From contig JAQGBZ010000281.1 of the NCBI GenBank assembly GCA_034687125.1, positions 20,072 through 84,071 on the forward strand: a stretch of 64,000 nucleotides of DNA. The letters are read 5' to 3'. The position numbers were made by a program, and so were the translations under genes. The notes under the pieces were generated by a model. That model worked only from the letters and a program-made list of their open reading frames with translations. It did no database searches and had not been told where the DNA came from. This document shows, in pieces, positions 12,620 through 24,961 of the stretch (within the stretch, counting starts at the first letter, position 1; each line of letters begins with the position of its first letter). The stretch comes from Neelides folsomi (Eukaryota; Arthropoda; Collembola; Neelipleona; Neelidae).

Positions 12620-13494
12620 TCATACGAGGATGTCGTAAAGGGCATTGATGTATGACTGGGCCATTTGGAGCGTCTCGTACTTTGAAAGCTGTTGGTCTTT
12701 TCCAATTGAAGGTAAAACTGACCGAAGTCGGTCAAAGGCCGTGTTTAAATTCTGCATTCGCCTTCGTTCCCGAGCGTTCGCGGCAAGACGTCGTTTCTTC
12801 ATCACACCCGGGGGATTCTGAAATTAAAAACAAAAAAATAAGTTTCACATTAATTTCCCAAAAGTAATTTTCCCAAAAAATTGACCATTAAAAATTTAAA
12901 GTCAATCAAATGAAAAAAAGTTTATTAAAATAATGAAAAAAGTAAAATCAAGTTATCAGTTCCATTTACGCTCTTTGAATTAATTGAAATTAATTGAGAT
13001 TATAATTTGTGTTTTTAATTTACCTCTTTAGAATTTCTCTTTTCTGATTTCACTCCCGCCTTTCTTTTCCTTCCCTTCTTGACCTCCGGGGCAAAGTGGG
13101 TCGAAATTTCGTTGGAACAAATTTCGTCTTCGGAGTGTTCGGAGGAAAGTCTTTCTGAGGGACATTCCCCAATGACCGTTTCCGCATTGGAGGGAGAAGA
13201 AGTGAAGGAGGAAGAATCCACATCGTATCGGTCAAATCTCATAAAAGATTTGTTCTCTTCCCAATCCCACTCCGTCTTAATGTGAGGGAGAACTGAAGGT
13301 AAAATCAACGTCCCCATCCTGCAACTTCTTCGGAGGAACTGAACCGGCCGTGGAGAAAACTCACCTTCAAGTACCTCTGTCTTCATAATGCTTTTAGTAT
13401 AAGGAGTACTATAGGAATCCTTGTTATGCTTCCTTGTGTTAAGACTCCTATTAAGACTCCTTATGTTGAGCCTGGAGTGGAAGTCCAGAAGCAT
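12620..13494 (-). CDS. ato: Atonal-family proneural bHLH transcription factor
   Basis: Two exons, complement(12620..12817, 13024..13494), phase 0 junction (GAG|GTAAAT ... TTTCAG|AAT). The C-terminal exon reads [20 protein letters not shown] and continues through helix 1, loop and helix 2 ([20 protein letters not shown]), ending four residues after helix 2. The [13 protein letters not shown] basic region and the KYETLQMAQ helix 2 are diagnostic of the Atonal group (ato/amos/ATOH1/ATOH7). Having the bHLH at the extreme C-terminus is as in Drosophila ato and amos. The N-terminal exon is acidic/Ser-rich and then basic (KKGRKRK). The start is uncertain: ATG 13494 gives 222 residues and ATG 13386 (MKTEVLEG) gives 186. 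Such factors pair with Daughterless/E proteins on CANNTG sites and specify sensory neurons. Which Atonal paralogue it is cannot be fixed. Confidence 0.88.
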
Positions 13495-14475
13495 ATGTAT
13501 AGGGTGGATATGAGATAAGTGCACAGGTAATCTCCACAGGTAGGGATAAGAAATGCCCTCAAGGCGCCGCAACCTTCCGTCCGCTCCTTTTTAATGCCCC
13601 AAGTCCTCAGACCCAATTACAACTTCCACGCACCAGAAAAAAAAGAACAAGACCCATTCAATGAATTCACAAAATCGAGATTCAACTTGGAAAATTTTCA
13701 ATTTTAAAAAATTTCAATTCTAGAAAATTTCAATTCTAAAAATCTTTATTTTTTCAAAATCTTTATTTTTTCAAAATCTTCATTTTTTCAAAATTTGTAT
13801 ATTGAAAATTCATAAAGACCGATATCTGTAATTCTAAAAAATTTCTTGCATAAATTTTTCAAAAATCATTTTCCATTATAATAAACTGTATATAAAGTTG
13901 AATGTAATTTTTATATTTATATTAAATATCTTGTAAATTAAGAATTTAAGTAGATTTGTAGGATAGAGAGAATGTTTAATCTTTTCAGCTCCCGAATTCA
14001 TATTAAAATGTTTAATGGAAGTGAAGGGTTGAAGTTTGGGCGTGGAGGTTTAAAATGGAAAGAGGAAGAAGTTGGAAAGAAGTTGAAGATTCCGAGTGTA
14101 TGTGAAGGGATTGGGATTTGAAGTATTAAAAGTGGGAATTAGTTGGATCGGTTGGTCCGATAAGAGATGAAAGGGAAAGGGAGGATCTTGGGGAGATATC
14201 TCTGTAATTGGGATTGTCGGATACCCCGAGGTTCCTTTTACCTAACAATTCTCCTCATTACACCCAAACAACATCCTTTTATCTTCAGTTTCTTCAGACT
14301 CCATTCGATCGGAATGGCGGAAGAAAGAAGGAGAAAAACCAACAGACTTTTCCTAATTCCTCTAATCACACGACACGCGGCTAGAGATGACCCAACAACA
14401 CCTTCACTCCTACCTGAATTTACCCCTTAAGGGAACATTTCTGACCCTGCACACCTCAAGTCACGTGATCAATCT

Positions 14476-15976
14476 CACCTGACCTAAATTCACCCAATAT
14501 AACTAAAAATGTTATTTTTTTAATTATGGTTAAATTGGTTAAATATCATTAAATTGGTAAAATCGTTAAAATGTTAAATATGGTTAACTGTTGTTAATGA
14601 GTCGAATGTTTTGATATTTTTGAAAAATGAAGAATTGGAGAAGGTGTGAGAATTTTGTCATTGAGTAATGTTGCAGGTGAGTGTTCGCACACGAGGGCTC
14701 CTTTTGGGTTATTTTGGGTTATTTAGGGGGTAAATGAGTTCCATTGGGTTGAATCGGATTTTGGAAAAGAATAGATTTGGACCGCCGCCCTCCCGAGTTA
14801 TTAAGAAACCATTGGTTGGAATTGACTCCACTAATAACTTTGCTTTCTTCAAACTTCCTCAAAGGTCCCGGTTCCCTTTATTCTTCACTAATTCAATAAA
14901 CCACACGAAATCACCTTCCGCCGCACTTACACAAAAATCCAATACATTTACACCGTTTGAGCCTTTCAGCCGTGAAAACTCAAATTGGAACAATTTTACC
15001 AATTTTAAAACATTCTTTCCAATTTCAAACTCACCTGTACAAAACTCAACTCACCTGCACAAATTATTAATTACCTTTACGAAACTAAGCTTAAAGCACT
15101 AAAGAAGCACAAAAGCCTTAAATAACTTTTCATAACATTGTGTAACATTCCCCTTACCTAAAAATCATCTCCTTAAACAATATCACCTTTAAGTTAAATT
15201 TAAATAAATATTTAAGTTCATTCAAACCGCATGTTATTGTTGAATCCATCTGGTTTTGTGTCTTTTAATAATAAGCAGGTAGAAAGAAAAACGTCTAGTT
15301 TTCGAATATGAAAAATGTACCAAAATCCAGATGTGACCATTAAAGGTCTTCTGTGTCTTTTGGGTCTTTCGATCCTTCCACCCATTCCCAGAAATGGCAA
15401 TGAGGTTGCGGCAAAGAAAAATGGAAAAAACTCAACGTTGACACGCGAGTCTTTTCCCATACCCAAAATACAAACCAAATAACACATGCAGGTGGAAGTC
15501 TATTATGAGGGTTTCTTATAACTACAAATTTTAACTACGACTTTAATGGTAATGGTTAATGGTTGGTTTAAAACACTGTCTTGAAAATCCTTATAAGGAG
15601 TATAGGAACACATTCATATACGAGTACCTGTATAAAATATAAGAATATAGATATATAAGAATAAGAATGTACCTGTACTTGTAATAAGGGTCGGGTCTTC
15701 CCAGGTGACGTCACATCCGATATCCGGTCTTGGTCCTTTCTTTTTCTTGTAGGAGTGGTGGGAACGATGTTAATGATAGGAACCATAGGTGAAAAAAGGG
15801 ACTTCAAGACTCCCTTCCAAATCCCCTTCCGCTTACAAGTTCTTGCCTTCATGAATGAAAGTTTTTTACTTCCACCGTGAGTTTCAGTTAATACAAAAGT
15901 CATTTTCATTCATTGAACAAAAGTGGGAAAGATCACAATGGAATTAACAAACGAATAAATTAATCATCTACAGGTG
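14476..15976. promoter_or_regulatory. Cluster of seven CAGGTG/CACCTG E-boxes upstream of the Atonal gene
   Basis: E-boxes of the single type CAGGTG (either strand) start at 14476, 14674, 15032, 15052, 15489, 15702 and 15971, with CACGTG at 14462. The site at 15702 overlaps a perfect CRE, TGACGTCA (15706-15713). They lie 1-2.5 kb upstream of the minus-strand bHLH gene. CAGGTG is bound by proneural bHLH/E-protein dimers and also by Snail/ZEB repressors, so this could be an autoregulatory or silencer region. Function is inference. Confidence 0.35.
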
Positions 15977-17400
15977 TGCACAATACCACAAAGATAATTA
16001 TTGTACAGATTATAGTACTTTAGTTATAAATTATTAGTTATGACTTATAAAACATTATTAGAAAATAATTGTAATTGCATTTATATTTAATTAAATAATC
16101 AAATTTGCTTGAAAAAAACTTGTAAAATAATTATTAGTTCTAATTTGATAATTTTACTAATAAAGTTTAAATGGACAAATTGTGAATTTATTGTAGAAAT
16201 TACAATTACATTACAATTGTACGTAGTTTGTAATTTCATATTATTTATTGTACTTTTATTGTTCTTTTCTTCCTTTTCCCATTGCGTGTTTGGTTAAAAA
16301 AGTCATAATTTCCGAAATTTAATGAATGTCCAAGTTGTTGTTGACTTGTGTGGTTTAACTTTTGGTCATTTTTTTCATTTCCGCCTTGGTATTTTGAAGA
16401 AAAGAAGTAGGCGGAGGAAGTTGAATTTCTCCACTTCCTCCGACCTTGCGCTCTTTTCTTCTTAAATCCAAACCCGCACCTTTTCAGTCCCTTCAAGTCC
16501 TATGATTGAGAAACAATGAAAACTCATTTGACCCGCAGTTTCACAATTGTCTGACAGACAGGGGAGAATAAATGCTAAATACTAAATGCCAACTATGTAT
16601 ATGCCAAATGAGCCTTCTTCAACATTTCCAAGAAAAAAACCCCCACAATCAACAAGCAGATGGCAAATGGAAAGGATTAATTCAACCATTAGCAAAACTT
16701 TTTCAATTTCCCTTCATTGACCTCTTTCACAAGGAACAAAATTACGCCATCATTTATAAAATGCGCAGTGATGAAATAATTAATACAAAAAATATGAAAC
16801 TTAAAAATACACACTTTTGAAAAATATACCTGAAAATATACACTTTTGACTAAAGGATGAAAATGATGAAAATGATGATTAAGGTTGGGCGGGAATTTAT
16901 AGTTTCGGAACGGTGTGGATTTGGGGAAATATGTTGAGTAAATATCCCAAATACGACATGGATTGTAATTTGGTAAATGATGATTTATTTTTGTGTAAGG
17001 CTAAAGGGGTAGATGAGAGTGAGATTGTAATGAGCGGTTTACCTCAATTTCCACAAAAGAACACAATGGGTGATGATTGGGAGGGAGAAAAAGGTATAGG
17101 GTTTCCTATTTATTCCTTTCCTAATTGTCAGTGTGCCAGAGAGTCATGTATTTCCCTCTCGTTACTCTTTTCGACTTTGGAACTTCAACATTTGGTCTAT
17201 TTAGTAAAAGATATGATTCATATGGAAGTCAAAGGGAGTGTATCATATGGAAGTGTATTAACACTATTGGAGTATAATAGGAAGTGAATGATATGGGAGT
17301 GTATGGATTTGTATAGAGTTGTATAGTGTTGTATGGATTTGTATGGATTTGTATGAAAACAAGGTATTTTGTCATTGAGGTGTTTGGTGTAGTTTTGTGA

Positions 17401-17520
17401 TTAAGGAAGAGGGTGAAAATCAGCATGGGAAGACGGCAGGAGCCATTGGATCTTTCACGCCGCCCTTTCTGGATTTTGAGGGAGAAGTCGACGGGAGTCT
17501 TTCGGCGATCCACAAACAAC
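17401..17520. other. GC-elevated noncoding island
   Basis: About 50-53% G+C by hand count in a roughly 30% background, with non-repetitive sequence. Both strands have open frames here, but neither has an ATG with good context or splice sites that join to anything. Candidate conserved noncoding element. Confidence 0.25.
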
Positions 17521-18179
17521 CCGTGCCCTTCATTAGACCTTCGGAAATACAACCCAATTAACAACCAGACAAAATACAAAATAAACCACACAATTTAAAT
17601 CATATACAAGATAACATTAATTTTGTAGTATTGTATTCATATTTTTAACAAATAAGAATTTATTATTTACTAAAACTTATTTTTATTTAAGTTTGTCGTT
17701 CATATCTATAATTAATTTTTTAATTAAAATCATTACTCTAAATTATGATTACATAGTTTATACAAAGAATTTTGAAAATAAATGGTATATAAGTAAGTAT
17801 GTGCATAAGATGTATGGTATTTATTTAAGTCTTATAAAGTTAATTTTGACAAAATTAATTATGATTACCTAGTCCAATTTTATTACTTTTTTGAATCAAC
17901 TTTAATTATTATTTAAGAACAATGTAACACTACAATGAATACAAAATAGACAAAGTGTAAATAATCACTTTTGTTTTTCTCAGTTTTGAATTTCATTCTA
18001 TACTGTGTTTCTTTGTAATACGATACATTATATATTATGTATGGTATCTATACCATACATTGTTTCTTGTATTCTTTGTTATAAGACGAATGTTGTGTGT
18101 TTGATGATTGAATGTTTCACACCATCCCGTTTTAGGTAATTTCACCTTTGACTTCTGCAAAGGATCCTAGCGGTAATTT

Positions 18180-18204
18180 GAGGTCGACTTGACCTCCGAC
18201 CTCA
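18180..18204. promoter_or_regulatory. Palindromic AGGTC half-sites, possible nuclear-receptor site
   Basis: GAGGTCGACTTGACCTC is an inverted repeat of GAGGTC around five bases. It is followed two bases later by another GACCTCA. Inverted AGGTCA-like half-sites are bound by nuclear receptors such as EcR/USP. A single site of this kind in noncoding DNA is weak evidence. Confidence 0.25.
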
Positions 18205-20519
18205 CATAAGCCATCAATAAGGATGAATTGAAATTTGTTAAATGTTGGAACAGAAGGCTTAAAGACTCTTTCACTAAATCCAAGCTGAAGGGAGGGAATG
18301 AATGATTGAAGGCTCCAAATCTCCCCAAGTTCCCTACAAGTCTTGTAGTAGTAGAAGAAGAAGCCGAAAATGAGGGAAGTCTCATTAGGGGCTTCATTTG
18401 AATTGGAATTGGGTCAAATGGTCCAAATCATTTAAAACCCTTTCATTAAATACGGAACAAAAAAGGTTCTGTCTCAAAGGCGGCTATTATTCAAAATTTC
18501 AATTACTCCAACTGTATAAATCCCTGAGAGTGTGTTGAGTAGTAAAATGATACGCTATTAATTTATGTGCATAGAAATACTCCGTGACTTCTATTTAAAT
18601 GCTGAATTTGTAGGCACTGTATAACCAGAGAACGAAAAGTAATGTGACCTAAAACGATGTTTTTTGAATTAAGATAGGGATTTAACATTATGTTCATCTC
18701 TTACCTCAGCTCAGTTTGGAATTTTATAGCTTTGGTAGGTAGGAGGGGAAGATACCTACATCTCCTAGTCTACATGTATATTTATATAAATTTATATACC
18801 TAGGTATATGTATATTTATTATTTATATACTTATATGTAAATTTATTTATTATATTGAGTATATTATTATTTGAATATATATTGACTCTATATACCATCC
18901 TTTCACTATAAGAGAAAACGTTTTTACATTTTCCAATATAAATACATTACGCGTTCCTTCGCTATAATATCAATTAATATGAGTCTCCCTATTTAGTCCA
19001 CTATAAATAAATATTTATAAATTTGTAAGAAAACTTTTATTTGATTTCTCAATCTGAGCTGACGTTGTCAATCCGAGCTGAAATATTTTGGCTGATTTAC
19101 ATTGTATCGTAGGAAATCTGACCATCTTTTCGTTCTCTGCTGCATGATACAGTATACAGTATTTACAACAAAGAAAATATACATGTATTTGTATCGTACA
19201 ATATTTGTATTTATGATATATCAAGATACATGAAGTATTTTTGTGTGTTAGCATAATGTATTAGTTATATGATGAGTTTGGTTCGTGTGTGTTCTTATAT
19301 ATAAATATTTAAGTAGAGAAAATCAATTTGGTAGCGGATGAGTTTTAAAATTCAAAGGAGTAAACGATTTGATCTTCTCGACCCAAAGAAGAATAAATAG
19401 AAGGTTCATTACCTACAATTTCACTCCTTTTTTATTGGAATTTATTAGGCGAAGGCCCTTCGCACCTTCCTTAGACTTTTCATATACTTTACATTCAAAC
19501 ATTCATAAACATGGATTTTTATACTGTCTGTATAGCTATAGCATATTAAGATTTTCATAAATGCATACTTATATATTTAGTATATCTAACATTGACTCGA
19601 TTGATAGACAAAGTTTTATTATAAACTTATAAAGATTTGAATGTAAAAAGAAGACGAGTTTTTATTGCGTTGTTCAAATCCCTTTTTATATTTCTTGTAA
19701 TCATCTCGCGCTCTTGTTCTCCTTTTATAACTACGACTTCAGATCTTCACAATTATCCCTTGACATTTTAATGAAAAATTTACAATTGAGCTATATTTTT
19801 ATAAGTAATATATAAGTCATATTTGTATTAAATAAAAATAACTAAACAAGCAATTCCAGTATCAATTTAATAGTATTTAAACTAATTAATTCAAATAATG
19901 GCAGAAAATGGCAGATTCATCTAATAACATTATTGTTTATGAATTAATTTATAAGAACAAAATTAAATAAATAAATGACTTATGAGAATAGGAAAGTTCT
20001 TGAAAAATATGATTTTAATTTTCTCTTTCTCTTTACAGGTAGTTTTGATTTCAACAATTTTTCACTCAATTGGTTATAGGATTTTCAGGTTTAGAGATCT
20101 ACAAAGGAGCGGATTAGAAAGAATTGTAAGGAAAGTATTGTTAAGCATTGTTAATCTTTAGAATTAAGTTCTTGTGTTTGTAGGTGGTCGAACCGGTGTT
20201 TTCCTATCTCTTCCAAATCCTCACTTGCTCAATGAATCGGGTAAATCGGAACGAAAGAGATGAAGCGTGAAGGATGAAAAATCCTCCAGTAAAACTTCTA
20301 ACAGTAAAACTTCCCATGCCGATTCTCAAAGCCGCGTTTTCTCCCAAAGACCAAAATCACTCTTGTTATTATCACAAATGAGAATGCAGTGAAGATACAA
20401 AGGTATGAGGAAATATAAAATAATTATACTTAAACATAAAATATCATGCAGTGGCTATTACAGATATATACAGTAGTATCATATATTATTCGAAGGCTCT
20501 ACATGTATGGTACATGTAA

Positions 20520-20680
20520 GTTTAAGTGTAATTTTAAGGGCCGTTGCTCTCGTGAGTTAAAGGATTATCCCTTCGACTTCCGCCCCGATCCAAAGAGACA
20601 AGTGGGGTGCGGCGCGGGTGCGGCAAACGCAGGTGGGAAAGAAAAAGACGACAGACGGCAATCTCCATTCTATACATTAA
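20520..20680. other. GC-rich island, regulatory element or orphan exon
   Basis: About 67% G+C over 20581-20640. The plus strand is open from 20446 to 20706, and the island part reads RELKDYPFDFRPDPKRQ between a possible TTTTAAG acceptor (near 20537) and a CAG|GTGGG donor (near 20630). It also contains GGATTA and CAGGTG. I cannot find matching exons, so I call it an island and leave a coding exon as the alternative. Confidence 0.3.
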
Positions 20681-21159
20681 GACATGACGAGACCAAAATT
20701 TACTAAAAAATTATTTTCTTGACGCTCAATCCATCAATATCGCACTTAAACTGTAAAAATAGTCAAATAACTGTTAAACTCTGTTAAACTCCCATTATCA
20801 GCTTAACCAAGAAACCAAGATTGAAAACTTAAATTATGTATAATTAAACTAAACTAACCATTGTGGGTTTTAGCAAAGAGTTTAAAATTTAGTAAAACCA
20901 CTTGTTGATCAAAAACACCTGTTTAGGATAAAATCAAAAATGAAAGTTTTGTAATTTTTGAAAAAAAAAAACCATTCATTTTAAAAGTCTTTAAGATCGT
21001 TAGAGATCTTTTGGGATCTTTTGGGATTATTTTAGATGGTTTTAGATGTTGAAGATGGTTTGTGAAGTGAAGGGGCCTTCAACATTGAGTCTTGTTCGTT
21101 TTTCCCTTTGTCCGTTATCAGGGCCATCTTTATGAGGAAGCTCCTTGTTCTTTTTATGT

Positions 21160-21200
21160 TGATTGTGGGGGGATCGGCTGGGCAGGCGGCGCCGAGAAGA
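21160..21200. other. Short very GC-rich island
   Basis: About 70% G+C over 40 bases (GTGGGGGGATCGGCTGGGCA, then GGCGGCGCCGAGAAG) in AT-rich desert. There is no open frame of interest. It may be a core of a regulatory element. Confidence 0.25.
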
Positions 21201-24002
21201 TCTTAAATAACTCGCCCCGTCCCAATTATTTTACCAATAATAATTAGCATCCTTTCGCATCAAATTACAATTACACAACCTGATCCAACAACCACCGTCT
21301 GCATTTTATGAACATCATTATAATTCTATATCTCTCATACTTAAAGATCTCTTATAACATCAAAATCACATATAGGATCACACTTTTATAATAATGATAA
21401 TCTCTATCTGTATATGATCTGTATTTGAATATAATCAGTATTTATATTTTGTATACAGTACATACAGTATATGATATTTGAATATATAATCACTTACATT
21501 TTTATGTATAAGGTTAAGTACCCAGTGTTTTATCTTATATTCTTTTAATCTCTTTGCGTATCTTTTGTAGATGAAATAGTAAAAGCCCAAGATTTACGAT
21601 GAAATAACAATTAAACAATTATCCACGTCATGGACAATTTAAGAGCAAATGAAAATGCGAGCATGTTGAAGTCCAATAAAAATTATAAAACCCATCCAAA
21701 CAAAGTTAAAGTTCTCATAAATTGTCTTTTTAGGCAAACCTTCAAAACCAGCAGGAATCGAAAATCTTAACTTTTAATTCACCCAATTAATTTTAATCCC
21801 TTTTCATTCTTCACATTACACATATTTAATAATATATACTGAATCAGTAATTATCATTTCTACAATATATCCATCATATTATAATTAGCCGAATACGTTA
21901 TTAAATACTATCCATATAATAAATATGATAATCTTAATATTTTAGTTCATTTAGCTTGATTAACTTATTATGGTTTGATAATGTCCAAATTACCATTTTC
22001 TTCTTAATCCCTTAATACTCAATGTAAAACAAATTCCATCAAGTTTCTTGGTAAATTGTCCAAATTGCCAATTTGAGATTACGCTTCTTCGAAAGTAAAA
22101 TTCCAAGATCATTTTTGCATATCAATTGGATCAAATGGATGAATAATGAAAGATAAAGAATTTATAAGGAATTAAACATTGAAAAATGTGGAGAAAAATG
22201 TTGAGAATGCAAATAAGAAATAGGGAGGAAGAAGATGAATTGAATAACATTTGTAACTTCTGTGCGGAGACTTATTTTCTATTGAGTTGGATTGTATTGG
22301 TCCAAAGGTATCTTTCTGTTGAGTATCTTTTGGTTGAATGGAGTATCAATTAAAGGTCCTGAGATGGTTAAGCGGATTAAAGTATTAGGGACCTGAGTGA
22401 GTGGAAGGAAAAAGTTCGATCGGAATCTCAAAAGATTATGCAGATTTCCACCCAAGAGACAACCGCATAATTATTATCAAACTACACACCATTTACATCC
22501 AAATTCTAAACACACTTCTATACTACACATATTATTTACTATATGAAAGAATATGTGTAATATAACCTGTGTAATATAAATTCCTTTAATATAAGGGCCG
22601 TCCTTATAATAAGGATAATGGAAAGGATCGGAGGATAGAGAAAGATAAGAAAGGATAAGGACATGTTACAAGGCTTATAAGGGAAAAGATGTTAAAGAAG
22701 CGTCGGACGTTTCTTTGACTTTTAAGTGAAGGAGATTCAAAAGTGCCTTTCACTTTACAACACTAATTCACCCCTTTCATCTTCATCCACCTTTCAAAAT
22801 ACACCTAAAATCAATTTTAACAATTAATAAAGTCAGAAGGTCAGAACAAGAATTATTGAATTTAAAGAGATTTTTAAAATATTAAGAGAATTGCCGAGCA
22901 TTTAAAAAATATTTATTCTTATTAATTATTTAAAGCTAAACAAGTATAGAAACCTGTTCCATTGTTCCTATTTCCATCATTAATTAACTTACTGATTTTG
23001 ATTGGTTAGGTTAGGTTAAGTTAAGCTAGGTTATTTTAAAAATTCACAAAATCAAAAATTATAAAAAAGGCTTAAAAATACTGGAAAAGAATTAAAGTGA
23101 TCAAAAATGATAAAAAGAGATAAAAAGAGTTTTTTATGAATTTAGTGATTGAGGTAAGCATTTGAGTCTGGATGTTCCATTAGAATGATTTTTGAAAAAC
23201 AAAGGTGGATTTTGATGATTTAAATTCATGCAGTGAAGTTGACCTATATATTCCTCTCTTATTACTCTCAGGCTCCTTGTCGTCAATTTGAACGCACCTG
23301 GGGATGAAAAACGTATGGATTTTTACAAAGGAGCATTTCTTATATCAAGTCTCGAACTTCCACAATTACCTTTCTCATCTTCACCTTTAATCCGTATAAA
23401 AACACTCGTCCAATACTTATCCAATACAACTCCATGCATTTACTCCTCGTTTTTACTAAAAGTAGAAACAAGAATTATAATAACTGCTATACTATCATAT
23501 ACTCTTATACAGAGTTGTATGTAATATTATACTGATATAATATACCTGATATGAGATCTGTTATAAAGTTTTTCATGTATAACCTTTACACTTTCCCTTA
23601 TCGCTCATTTTTGACTTTACCAATATATCAAAAATGTCCCGTTCGTTCCCTCCATACATTTTCTTGTACAAATCAAATCTTATACAAAATATGTATTTTC
23701 TTATAAGTACAATTCCCTCATACAATTTCCACCGACCATACAAATTGATTCCCATTAAAAAGAACCCGCATAAATAATTTATAAATGAGGAGCTCGAAGC
23801 TCATTTTCAGCTCAGGCGCGTACCCCAACACTTCTAAAAAAAGGTCCAGTTATTCAAATTATCCCAATAATTTATCAAATTACACAGAACAATATTTTTA
23901 TAAAACATTCCTTTAAATTTCATCCCTTTCATTCCATTGACCTATTTGACCTATATGGATAACATACAGGTCAAATTAGACCTTTATCTGTATATGGTAT
24001 AT

Positions 24003-24030
24003 GATTCGATGTGATTCGATGTGATTCGAT
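24003..24030. repeat. 10-bp tandem repeat, three units
   Basis: GATTCGATGT repeated, the third unit incomplete. Simple slippage repeat. Confidence 0.7.
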
Positions 24031-24578
24031 CAATTAGATCCCAAACTGAGGTTTAAGTTTCTCAAAAGTCATAAGAGTCAAAATGGAGATAACAAGTTTG
24101 TTATAATTCATCTGGTTATGGCTCTTATTACTTTCGAGAAGTTTTTTTGAAGGTGGGCCGAAAGGGGAGTTTTTGATTTTGTTGTAAGATAGTTCTTGAA
24201 GAGATTAGTGAAGTCTTGATGGGAATTGGAATGAGGGAAGTAATGAACCCACACGAGCCGATTGGTGAAATAAATGGGTTTGAGGGAAAAGGGTGCTCTC
24301 GCAGGTACCCAATTCTACTAACTATCTTAAGAGAAATTCTAAATCTCTTTCCATTTCAGAACCTCGTAAACCATCCCTTATAGAAGAAAAATATTAAACC
24401 TCACTTTTACTACACTTTTAAATTTTGGCTCGTGTGGATTCCTATACGTCTAATTATCAACACAATAATATTACTCCAATAATACATATATACCATACAG
24501 ACAAGTACAGACAGTAGAGATACAACCATACATAATAAGTACACTGTACACTTATCGTTAGTACATGACACATATATA

Positions 24579-24961
24579 CAGGGTGTGTCTAAAGTCGATG
24601 CGTTTTGTTCAAAATCAATCTTATCTTTTTTATTCATTATTCGATTTTTATTAAATTTGGCAGATATCTTCCTTATAATATATAATATCATATAAAAATG
24701 AAATTTATCTGATCAATTAAGCTAAATCTTGCCTTCGATACCAAGAAAACCTCCTTTCTTAGGTCCTTTCTGAGAGAAATCACGCTTTCTCAAAGAAAAG
24801 TGACTGTCGTTTATTTAATGTTTAACCATTACGGCTTATACTTGGCTACATAACATATTGATAAATTACTCATCGAATGGCTATCTTTAAAGATTTTTAT
24901 AATTGCTACATCAGGTAGAAATTAAATGATTAAAAAACGCATCGACTTTAGACTCACCCTG
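24579..24961. mobile_element. Mariner-type MITE, 383 bp
   Basis: Terminal inverted repeats of about 28 bp with one mismatch: left CAGGGTGTGTCTAAAGTCGA, right end (reverse complement) CAGGGTGAGTCTAAAGTCGA, both continuing TGCGTTTT. TA dinucleotides at 24577-24578 and 24962-24963 flank it, the expected target duplication of Tc1/mariner/IS630 elements. There is no transposase frame inside, so it is non-autonomous and would have been mobilised in trans. I saw no second copy in the window. Confidence 0.85.

Larger units (their letters stand above)
13495..24578. other. Gene desert 5' of the Atonal gene, left part
   Basis: About 11 kb without a supportable exon. Open frames of 60-124 codons occur (for example 14734-15102 plus, 15568-15909 minus, 16913-17287 plus). 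Their composition, lack of splice partners and lack of recognisable motifs argue against them. It holds the E-box cluster, GC-rich islands at 17401-17520, 20520-20680 and 21160-21200, and a palindromic AGGTC site at 18180. The rest is AT-rich low-complexity sequence. Confidence 0.5.

Noticed and set aside
14734-15102. 122-codon plus-strand frame upstream of the Atonal gene
   Set aside because: Begins at an ATG, but the Asn/Phe/Ser-rich composition is that of T/C-rich noncoding DNA. It has no domain or splice partner and overlaps the E-box cluster.
15568-15909. 113-codon minus-strand frame starting MKMTFVLTETHGGSKK
   Set aside because: The first 75 residues look fairly protein-like and a GTACAG donor is near, but no partner exon or homology is recognised. 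Kept out for lack of support.
16913-17287. 124-codon plus-strand frame
   Set aside because: No recognisable motif, start not in ATG context, and the C-terminal part is repetitive (GGAAGTGTAT). Probably chance.
18167-18397. Minus-strand frame starting MKPLMRLPSFSASSS
   Set aside because: It could suggest a transit or signal sequence, but it ends after 76 codons in repetitive AGGTC palindrome sequence, with no splice continuation.
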